A model generated the notes under the pieces. That model made no database searches. It was not told the DNA's origin and saw only the letters and a program-made list of their open reading frames with translations. This document shows, in pieces, positions 54,951 to 64,000 of a stretch of DNA of 64,000 nt (positions are counted from its first letter, which is position 1; each line of letters begins with the position of its first letter). The position numbers and the translations under genes were made by a program. The stretch covers positions 21,523,936-21,587,935 of the forward strand of contig CAIIXF020000006.1 in the NCBI GenBank assembly GCA_903813345.2, given 5' to 3'. This DNA is from Owenia fusiformis (taxonomy: Eukaryota > Annelida > Polychaeta > Sabellida > Oweniidae).

Positions 54951-55210
54951 TTGAAAGTAGCACAATCAAGGTGTTGGAAAGGGTATACTGTAAAAACCTA
55001 CCTACACACTACTCCTAAAATTACCTAGGTTACCATATACTGAAGATGATTTACTTATTAGTCATTTTATGCTAGCTGCAGGATCTAAGAATATATGTCC
55101 TTAATGAGTAATGAAACATGTTATTGGATTGGTATGCCAATCATACATGTTAAAGGGTTACTAAGTTTGGTTAGAGAAAACTCTGTTCCTTTGAAACTGA
55201 AAATAATGTA

Positions 55211-55379
55211 CAGTGAAACCTGTGAAGTAGAACGCCTCTAGAAGTGGAACACCTCTGTAAGTGGAACAATTTTCAGAATCTCAAGACCAACTGACTTGTT
55301 AAATGAACCTCAAGTTGAACATGGAACACCTCCCTTTTTTAGAGGTACCAAAGGTGTTCCACTGAGAAAGATTTCACTG
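55211..55379. mobile_element. MITE family D, full copy
   Basis: 169 bp flanked by TA, with ends CAGTGAAACCTGTGAAG and an inverted CTTTTT-like end closing in TTTCACTG. The TA flanks fit a Tc1/mariner-derived MITE. Confidence 0.75.
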
Positions 55380-55547
55380 TATATGCTAAGTTTGAATGGT
55401 AAAAACTGCAGTAAATCTGCTGATCGGATCTGATCAGAATGTTGAATCATGTTCTAAAATAAATTCCCGCATCTATCACAGATTCATGTTGAGTCAATCC
55501 CTCCCTTTCTGAAAATGTTTTCCTTTAAGTTCTTGTTAGAGGACAGG

Positions 55548-55700
55548 CCCGTAGCCAGGATTTGCCAAGGGGGTTCACTTTTTGAAAAATTCCAGGGGAG
55601 TTCACTTGTGACAATTTTGGTCCAAAAATGGCCAAAATCACCTAAAAACTGCATGATTTTGAAAGATTTTTATGGCCAGGGAGGCCATTCTTATTCTTGC
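55548..55700. repeat. Dispersed repeat with GGCCCGTAGCCAGG end
   Basis: Shares, in inverted orientation, AAGGGGGTTCACTTTTTGAA and GTTCACTTGTGACAATTTTG blocks with about 62778-62968. The inverted pair lies on either side of the secreted-protein gene at 58.4 kb. Confidence 0.7.
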
Positions 55701-55744
55701 TTTGAGAACCAGTGGACCTCTCCCCCATATCTACTTCACCAACT

Positions 55745-56700
55745 CAACACACCCCTTGTGGAGAGGTGTATGTATAGTTGGGGGGATCACAATGGCTTGT
55801 AACAAGACTACTATATCTAGTTGCTAAATCACTGTGTAATATCACTTTTATGATATTACATGATGGGGGATGATGAAACAACACACCCCTTGTGGAGAGG
55901 TGTATGTATAGTTGGGGGGGGGGATCACAATGGCTTGTAACAAGACTACTGTATCTAGTTGCTAAATCACTGTGTAAAATCACTTTTATGATATTACATG
56001 ATGGGGGATGATGAAACAACACACCCCTTGTGGAGAGGTGTATGTATAGTTGGGGGGGGATCACAATGGCTTGTAACAAGACTACTGTATCTAGTTGCTA
56101 AATCACTGTGTAATATCACTTTTATGATATTACATGATGGGGGATGATGAAACAACACACCCCTTGTGGAGAGGTGTATGTATAGTTGGGGGGGGGATCA
56201 CAATGGCTTGTAACAAGACTACTATATCTAGTTGCTAAATCACTGTGTAATATCACTTTTATGATATTACATGATGGGGGATGATGAAACAACACACCCC
56301 TTGTGGAGAGGTGTATGTATAGTTGGGGGGATCACAATGGCTTGTAACAAGACTACTGTATCTAGTTGCTAAATCACTGTGTAATATCACTTTTATGATA
56401 TTACATGATGGGGGATGATGAAACAACACACCCCTTGTGGAGAGGTGTATGTATAGTTGGGGGGATCACAATGGCTTGTAACAAGACTACTGTATCTAGT
56501 TGCTAAATCACTGTGTAATATCACTTTTATGATATTACATGATGGGGGATGATGAAACAACACACCCCTTGTGGAGAGGTGTATGTATACTGTATAGTTG
56601 GGGGGATCACAATGGCTTGTAACAAGACTACTATATCTAGTTGCTAAATCACTGTGTATTATTACCTTTATGATATTACATGATAGGGGATGATGAAACG
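55745..56700. repeat. 135-bp satellite, seven copies
   Basis: ACACCCCTTGTGGAGAGG recurs about every 135 bp (first near 55748, last near 56561). Each unit carries AGTTGGGGGGATCACAATGG with a variable G run, and GTAATATCACTTTTATGATA. Copies are nearly identical except for G-run length, implying recent expansion or homogenisation. The open frames across it are repeat artefacts. Confidence 0.95.
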
Positions 56701-57734
56701 TGTATTTATGAGAGCAAGTGTATGTAATTATATATAGGTAAGTGTCATCATCTGACAATTAAAACAGGTGAAACCAAAGAGTAATTAGGTAATTACACCT
56801 GTGGCAAATTCACTGTCAACTTTCCATAATGTACTCCACAACATACCTAATTAGGTTTGTCAATTATAAAAAATTGAATATTTTTTCTTTTTGATTTACC
56901 CTAATTATAAATGTGTATCCTTTATCAATTATGTTTATGGCTTATGAAATATCATTTTGATAAACAGTTTATAATCATTTGATTGATGGATTTAAGAATT
57001 TAAAATTGGTACCACTGTGGCCTATTAAGAAGGATTGACGTTATCAACAAAAACAAAACATATGTCTATGATGTAGATTGTTGAAATCAGGTCAAGAGCA
57101 TCCTGACTCGAGATGGTGAAATTGTACTTAGACAATAGTAATGTATCAGTTTACTGAATGGGAGGTTAAACTGTCTCACAAATTATCAGTTAGAACCATC
57201 TTGACCTGTTTACAGTATTCCTAAAAGAAATCTATTGAGAGTATGTTTAAGAAGAAAACAAAAGTTTCAGACTTTCAAGCAGTATTTAAGTTGGATTAAC
57301 TGTCATTGAGAGAAGGAATAGTCAGCAGTCATATGAAATAGTCAATAGTCATAGGAACAGTCAAAAGTCATAGGAACAGTCATATAAATAGTCATTGGAG
57401 TTTGTCTTTATTTTGGGTCGGAACATTATCGTAAAAGTTGGATTTAAAGATACTCTGCAATGAAGGTGAACTATTTAAACCCAATGAAAGGCTTAAAACG
57501 GAGACATACTGTAAAGGTAATATTTTTCTGTATTGAGTTTTTATGTTTTCCTGCTAAAAAAGTCATACTTTCATCTAAGAACATTCTACTTTCAAGAATG
57601 AAATAAAGACAGAGAGAGCCAGACTTTTTTTTTATTATTGTGCAATAAGATAACTGTGTATTAAAGCAGATATGAAATGGTATTTTTAACCTAAAGGAAT
57701 CAATATAATTTTTTGATAGATGTATTTGGACATT

Positions 57735-58160
57735 TTTCTCATCAGTAGTGTGAAAACTATTTCACTCTAACGATCGTTATAGCTGCTTAATAAGCAATAT
57801 TCGAATTGGTTGTGACGTTATTGGCCCCCACGTGATCTCTCACTGGTCCCCACGTGGCCCGTTTTGGTCCATTAGATCATGACGCCATAATGCCAAAATG
57901 TTTTGTTATTTGTTTACACAACAATCCTATGGTTGCCGTGACGTTGTGATTACTATGGAACCAATAAACCAAAGCTATATTTTGTATATGACGTTACTAA
58001 TCACGTGGGGGCCAATTTGATTTATCAGTTAATTTTATTTCGTTATCTATGACCGTTAGCAGTTATCTAACATTTATTTTATAATGGCTATCGCAAGAAC
58101 TCTACGGTGGGCTTACAATGGAGAAAACCGCATTTTCGTAGCTGCAAGTTGAGAAAAGCT
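57735..58160. repeat. Segment with inverted GGCCCCCACGTGAT blocks
   Basis: GTGACGTTATTGGCCCCCAC at about 57812 and an inverted ATCACGTGGGGGCCAAT at about 58000 are joined by CACGTGG-rich sequence with CCAAT motifs. It may be a decayed inverted-repeat transposon or a regulatory region upstream of nothing I can identify. Confidence 0.35.
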
Positions 58161-58390
58161 ATTTCAGTTGTCCTTTAAGTCAAGTTAATGAGACAGAAAA
58201 TTATGTGCAGAATTTATATGTCAGTTTATACTGATGTTTAATATATTGATTTCATTAAAGCTTCAAACCAAAATGAAACATTAACACATTGATACAAAGA
58301 AATTAGATAATTATTTTCAGTGTATTCAAACTTATAACCTTTTTAAAGCAATTCAAGCACAGGCACAATGTTATATGATGTTCTATTGCA

Positions 58391-58396
58391 TTTATT
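58391..58396 (-). terminator. Polyadenylation signal of the basic-tailed secreted protein gene
   Basis: AATAAA on the minus strand, 22 bases after the stop codon. Confidence 0.5.
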
Positions 58397-58417
58397 ATAT
58401 GCTGTTAATAAAAGATG

Positions 58418-60429
58418 TCACTTTGGGTCAGTTTTCTTGTTTTTCCTTTTTCTTTTTCTTTTCTTCTCCTTTTTGCTCTTTTTCCGTTTACAATTGACTT
58501 TATTTGGGTTTACGCAAGAATGAAGTTTTTGTTTAAACATCATTCTGACTTCACAGGTGCCATCAGTATCATAGTGGAGACAATTACAATCTTGGACGAC
58601 ACTTCTTCCTCCCTTACAGTTTATAAATGTTGTACAGTCTTCAGAAGCCATGTCCTCATATAGTTTAGATGTGTGGAATTCTTTGTCAGACCGCATTGGA
58701 CATCCTCCAACACGCACAATCTTAGTCAATTTAACATCAATTTCACTCAAAGTACGTGTATTTATTACTGTAAAAACAATAAACCACTGGACTCACACTG
58801 GACTCACACTCATGTTCCATGCCTCGATTCAGGCCACAAAGATTGAAAAATTTAGTTAATGTGTTATTGTCTCATAGTACGATGTTCTAAAGGAGAGGGA
58901 GTTGTTTGTCAAATGAATTGGGGGACACACCTTTTTGGGTTGAGATATAAACCAAAACAACCCAAAGAGGTGTGTAATAAAGATTTACTTTTCTGTTATC
59001 TCAAAATCTGCTTGGACACTGGTGATCCGCTCGATTGCACTGGTTACCGAAACAAAATGTCGGAACGTCGAAGGTACGATTTTTCTTTTTTCCTTATTTC
59101 ATGCGTTGTAGGCAGAATCCCCACAACACTTTTTCACACAAACGTATATCATATGTTTTAGAAAATGTACATGTTTGCGAAAAAATAGCTCAGAAGACAA
59201 CAGAATCGTCGATTTGATTCCTCACTTAAGTTACAAAAGCGGTATGAGTTAAAAGTGCAGATCTTAACTGTTTTTCGAAATATCGTTTATGTAACTTAAG
59301 TGAGAAATTAAATCGATGAAACGTACCGTTTTGGTAGCCAGCATAATCGAGTAGATCACCTGTCTTGGAACTGTACCATTGGATTTCTATGGGAAATTCC
59401 ACAAAGAGAAAATTCTAGGGATTAAGGAATGTGTACAGTTTACACAATTTTAGAAATTATTGGCATACATAAAGCCTAAACAGAATTTATGTTATTCAAA
59501 AGCGTTGATTAACAATAATTCCCAGCCTTCTGAAGAAAAATTAAAATAGATAATCCTTGAAAATGAGAAATATTTTGGGGATTATATAATGGTGCAATCT
59601 TACAGTCAATAAAATGTTTTAAAGTGTATTGATATTTTTTGTGGAATAAAAAACATAAGGGAAATGCATGAAAAAAAACTCCCCCAATTCATTCGACAAA
59701 CAACTCCCCCTCCTTTTACATTAAAAATTTTATTGTTCATTATTGTCATCATGCAATCGGTGGAAAGGTTTTAAACTTTTTAATATACTTTTATTACCTA
59801 CCATCCCCTTGCTTATCATCATCATCTTCCGAACTGTTCAAATAAATTTCAGTGTGATATTCAACAAATTCCTCCAGTTGACCTGCAATGATTAAAACTA
59901 TTATTTTGAAGCACAAATAAAATAATTCTAATGATCTGACAAATCACTGAAATTTTTTATACGCCCCATCTAATTTATTTCTGTGTTAAACATCACCTTT
60001 CCTCTTTTAGTTCAAAGAACTGTAAGCATTACTTCTTGGGTAATCCTAGATATGAGGCCCCATATTCCCATTTTCAAAGAAGTTAGTTTCTTAATAATTG
60101 TACAGATATAAAATATGGAAAAATTTTTGAATATTAGTCTACAATATGTTTAATTTTGTAATTTATTTAAATCCATTTTTAAAAACAATATTTTATTTTT
60201 ATGCAGTCTGAACTTATGCATTTCATTTGCATGGACTTATTTAATGCGCTCTAATTTAGGAGCTCTTAAGTTGATATCTGTTTTTTGGCTTACGTGTATT
60301 TGATTTATCCATAGTATCATAATCTGTAGCTTCTTATACAAATGTACTGTACCTACCAAATGCTAAGTCCAGATATGACACCAAAACTGCACTAATTATT
60401 AAGCATATTGTCACAGCTTTTTTCTGCAT
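58418..60429 (-). CDS. Secreted eight-cysteine CBM14-like protein with acidic linker and basic tail
   Basis: Three minus-strand exons, 60357-60429, 59802-59882 and 58418-58767, in matching phase, give 167 residues. Exon 1 is a signal peptide (MQKKAVTICLIISAVLVS) ending near a LAFG cleavage region. Exon 2 is acidic (VEYHTEIYLNSSEDDDDKQG). Exon 3 holds GGCP, EDCTTFINC, QDCNC, DGTC and HSCVNPNKVNC, eight cysteines in all, then a Lys/Arg-rich tail (KRKKSKKEKKRKRKRKNKK). The CxxFxxC pattern and the final C-x7-C with an internal proline resemble the peritrophin-A chitin-binding domain (CBM14), with an added cysteine pair. It should be secreted. Binding to chitin or another polysaccharide is inferred. 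A tandem paralogue lies at 62134-63503. Confidence 0.85.
59018..59215. repeat. Dispersed repeat, inverted relative to 6487-6745
   Basis: Contains GTCGGAACGTCGAAGGTACG and TTGCGAAAAAATAGCTCAGA, the reverse complement of the left copy. It lies in intron 2 of the secreted-protein gene. Confidence 0.6.
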
Positions 60430-60879
60430 CTCGTCCTGTTATATCTTGTGGAAAATAGAATGTCGTATATGTCTCCTAAATCTTTGAAGTATAATAATCT
60501 AACAAATCCAAATACAAACAGATAGTTTACATTAAAGTAAGCTTCTTGTTATCACATTGGATGAAATATTATGTAATCTTACCAGTAGCATGTCTGCTTG
60601 CTGTATGAAGGCGTGTAAGTATATGTCATTATTTTGCTTTTATTTCATTATTAAGAAACAATTTGCACACATATTACAAAACCTGTATTTGTTGACATAT
60701 TGTACCTTCAATAGGTGAAATAAAAGTATGCCATTGAGATTAAAGTGGCATTGAATATAAGAATTGCTCTATCCAGGAAATATTTTGGGTGTGGTGGAAA
60801 CATCTTCTGTATAACCATTCAATCGGGATAAATTGTATTTATATCATATTTTATCCCTTTTATATACTATTATCATGGG

Positions 60880-61165
60880 CGTAACCAGCTTTCAGTCAGG
60901 GGGGGGTGCTATCGCCCCAAAATATTTCGATTTTCAGTCGGGGGGGGGGGAGTTTGCGATCATGGCATATGCGAGGCCAAAAAAAAATTGTTTAAGATTT
61001 GTTTTGAATTTTACCCCAAAATTATGTAACTTCCTTCAAAATTGAGCTAGAAGCTTCAAATAATAGTATTTAAAGCTTTTTTCTTCTATCTAATGGTTCT
61101 ATTTTGATTGGTTGGGGGGGGGGGGTGCATTCACACCCATCATACCCCTCTGACTACACCCATAG
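60880..61165. repeat. Single diverged arm of the 45.5-kb foldback family
   Basis: GGGCGTAACCAGCTTTCAGT and TTCAAAATTGAGCTAGAAGC, then GATTGGTTGGGGGGG, follow the order in the arms of 45523-46440. It lies between the two secreted-protein genes. Confidence 0.65.
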
Positions 61166-62083
61166 GCTAAAGGTTGTGGTAGGAGCTAAATAGACTGTGG
61201 TTTAAAAGTCTAGCGAGAGCCCTGAATGATATCAGTTCAGATATATAGAGGATATCCTATTTCAGATTTTAATGTAAGCCAGGATGTATATTTCAAAACT
61301 AGATCAAAAACACATTTCAGTAATTCATAAATTATGCATAATTGTCATAATGCAAATGTTTAATATTGTAATTGTAGTCTTAATGTTGAAACAGGTATCG
61401 CACAATGTTAAATGAATTCATGATCAGTTTGCTAAGTAGATATATAGGTAATTGGTAGGTATCTCAAATTCTGGTTTATGTGTGTTTCCAGCTGAACTGT
61501 CCCATGCTCCATTTTCATTTCAAGAACCATCCTTAGAAATGTCTTTACTATTCATTAAACAGTTTGCCTGGAAATATACATTGTAAGACAAGTTCTTAAT
61601 TTGCTAACTTGGCAAAAATAATGAATCTGTAGAATAACTTGTCAACTTTGTCTTTGTCGATTGAATTGCCAAAATGAAATGACAACTGGTAGTTTTCAAA
61701 ATTACATTCTCATTACATGTATTGATGCGGAATGATGCGAAAGTTTTTTCTGATTAAATCTGTCAGTATTTCTGCTTTCCTGAGATTTATATATGTAAAA
61801 CAGATGGGTTATATCTTTGACTTCATTTAAAATTCAAACAGTTTTAAACATTTTAATTATGGTATGAATGAATCCGAACATGGAATTTTGGTATTACATG
61901 TTATCATAAATGCAAATCATGGCAAAATATAACAAAACATTTCCATATGCCTTTGTGCTGTACAGCCTTCTTGTCTTTCAATAAACTAAAACTAAAAATA
62001 TATATAGCAGCTAATTTCTTCTTAATTTTTAATTATTTGACAAAAGATTGAACAATCTAAATCCAAGGGATAAAGTCCATAAT

Positions 62084-62089
62084 TTTAAT
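62084..62089 (-). terminator. Possible polyadenylation signal ATTAAA of the acidic-tailed secreted protein gene
   Basis: ATTAAA, the common variant, lies 45 bases after the stop on the minus strand. Confidence 0.35.
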
Positions 62090-62133
62090 TCTGTTGTCTT
62101 ATTGATCAGAAGTTCCTGTCTTGATAAAAGATG

Positions 62134-63503
62134 TCACTGCTCATCAGATTCTACTTCCTGTTCATCAGATTCTTTTTTCTCATTATGGTTACACTTCACG
62201 AGACCTGGGGTTACGCAAATGTGAAGCTGTGGCTTGAATCTCATACGGGTTCTACACGTGCCATCGACGTCATATTTATAGCAGTGACATTGCTGTACCT
62301 TTCTCCCCAAACCGCAGTTGATGAATGTCGTACAATCCTCAGAATTCTCATCCTCATACAACTCAGATATGTGGTACCTGCTGTCGGCTCTTCTTGGACA
62401 TCCTGCGTAGTCTTCATCAACTATAATTTTATGGAAAAATATTAAGATCAGACTTTTTCAATTGAAACCGTGTAAAAGAAGTTGTATACAGTATTATAAT
62501 CTCTTTAACACAAATTCTTTTTGCCAATTTTAATTCGCCTCACTTATTTTAATATCCTGTCAACATCCTTGTATAATTTTATTCGAGAAAATCCCTTTCT
62601 CAAAAATATTGACATATTGACAATACCTGTTTCCAGTTGTTTTTCTTCATACAGGCAATATTTTGAAATTCAGTTCAAAGGAATTTCACTGTATTTTGCA
62701 ATTCATTTGATCTATGAAACATATCCCCATAAATATTGTGATCTTTTTGAGATACTTTGGAGGCATCTACCATCATCAGGCCCATAGCCAGGGGGGGTTC
62801 GAACCACCCCCCCGGCATAAAAATCGTTCAAAATCATGCAGCTTTTCACCACTCTTGAGGACTTTTTAAGTGATTTTGGCCATTTTTGGACCAAACTTGT
62901 CACAAGTGAACTCCCCCCTGAAATTTTTCAAAAAGTGAACCCCCCTTGGCAAATCCTGGCTAGGGGCCTGATCATATAGTATGTGGGTTACAGAAACAAT
63001 GGAACAAAATGATTTGTTTTCTAATGTCTCTTCTTCCTTATAGTGAAAACATTTCTAAATAGAACTTGAAATACTTACTTATATTTTTTCCCTTTTGGTT
63101 AAGTCTTCCCCGACTGTTAAACAAATTGAGATCGAAGCCACCTAAAATTGTTACGGCATTAATATTGTTGTTTTATTCAAGAAGATTCTAACACAAAGCC
63201 TAGCATTAGCATACTTATCAACTTTTTCTATCAAATATCATTTAACACTACTTGCAAACTTTTTAAACTTTATTAATCTAAGAAGTGCGACAAAGTTTCA
63301 TTTTTTGTCACCTCCACAACTTGTATTGTTGTGACTGGAGCAATTTGCAAATTTTTACACTTTTATTATCTAATTTATGCAATAACCTACCAAATTTAGA
63401 CATTTTCCCATGTTAATGCATTCTCTTACTTACCATATGCCAAATCCAGACATGACACAAATACTGTCATAATCAAACATATTGTCATCATTTTCATTTC
63501 CAT
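62134..63503 (-). CDS. Secreted eight-cysteine CBM14-like protein with basic linker and acidic tail
   Basis: Exons 63434-63503, 63079-63141 and 62134-62420 on the minus strand join in phase to 139 residues. Exon 1 is a signal peptide (MEMKMMTICLIMTVFVSCLD). Exon 2 is a short basic linker (NSRGRLNQKGKN). Exon 3 carries GCPRRAD, YEDENSEDCTTFINC, QQCHC, DGTC and HICVTPGLVKC, eight cysteines spaced as in the paralogue at 58418-60429. It then has an acidic tail (NEKKESDEQEVESDEQ). The two genes share exon number, intron phases (1 and 1), signal sequence and cysteine pattern, so one arose by tandem duplication. The function is unknown; polysaccharide or matrix binding is inferred from the CBM14-like spacing. 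Confidence 0.87.
62778..62968. repeat. Dispersed repeat, inverted partner of 55548-55700
   Basis: GGCCCATAGCCAGG at the left and CCTGGCTAGGGGCCTGAT at the right are inverted ends. Inside are TTTGGACCAAACTTGTCACA and TCAAAAAGTGAACCCCC. It lies in intron 2 of the acidic-tailed secreted-protein gene and is probably a complete MITE. Confidence 0.65.
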
Positions 63504-64000
63504 ACTAGAATGGGTTTCCTTCTGGACTTATCTTTTATGTGTTTTCCTTCCTGTATCTCATCTGCCTATCTATCTTCTACTACTGTAATTCAAATAATAG
63601 AAACGCAATTGTTGCTTTATTATATGTCAGTAGGCCACATGTATTAATTATTTGTTTAACTTTTAATGAAGTTTAGAACAAATTAATTGTTACTTTTTGT
63701 AAATGTATGTAAATTATTTTCAACTATCTCAGGTAATCCCATCTTTTTCTGTAAAAATTAACTGTCAGGAATCTAAAGTTTCATTTAATCAAATTGGCAT
63801 TAAATATAAATTAAATGTCAAATCTAAAGATTAAATCGCTATCTCCCGTAAACATCACATCTTTAAACAATTAATTGAATATGAGGTAATGACAAAACAT
63901 ATTTAATTAGATATTTCAAATAAAAGCGTCACTCATCCAATCAATATTGTTTTTCTAGCTTTAAATTAATCTTATAGTTAAATTATTAAAGGGGGCATCA

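Noticed and set aside
55744-56758. Minus frames of 111 and 121 codons
   Set aside because: They are phases of the 135-bp satellite.

Overview
The window is nuclear DNA from an intron-rich animal. Coding exons are short, bounded by GT-AG splice sites and scattered through AT-rich sequence. The introns are full of DNA transposons, foldback elements, one LINE fragment and tandem repeats. The gene content suggests an aquatic invertebrate, with a mollusc or another lophotrochozoan as my best guess. That guess rests on overall character only, because no sequence here is diagnostic of a species.

Layout, left to right. (1) 291-7892, minus strand: eight 5' exons of a TBC-domain Rab GTPase-activating protein, with both catalytic fingers intact; the gene runs off the left edge. 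(2) 7893-11332: repeat-rich intergenic DNA. (3) 11333-48083, minus strand: a complete SNAPC4 (SNAP190) gene, the Myb-repeat subunit of the snRNA-activating protein complex. I resolve 26 coding exons, including an 11-nt microexon, that join in phase through 4164 coding bases (1387 residues). (4) 30844-37586, plus strand: a cytosolic sulfotransferase (SULT-like) gene of seven exons, nested antisense inside the 11.3-kb intron 4 of SNAPC4. One of its own introns holds a decayed Crypton-type recombinase fragment. (5) 48084-58400: mostly repeats, including a 135-bp satellite, with a weak case for the 5' exons of a plus-strand gene. (6) 58418-60429 and 62134-63503, minus strand: two tandem paralogues encoding small secreted proteins with eight conserved cysteines in a peritrophin-like (CBM14-like) arrangement. 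Their charged segments are reciprocal: one has an acidic linker and a strongly basic tail, the other a basic linker and an acidic tail.

The conserved genes have housekeeping or detoxification roles: Rab inactivation in membrane traffic, transcription of small nuclear RNA genes, and sulfate conjugation. No shared pathway is apparent. The most unusual material is the secreted pair, the microexon, the nested sulfotransferase with an altered PAPS-binding loop, and two minisatellites whose units copy the adjacent exon-intron junction. Many mobile elements can be delimited by target duplications or inverted ends, and several lie within about 60 bp of SNAPC4 5' splice sites. All exon joins were inferred by eye from splice signals, reading phase and protein-family resemblance.
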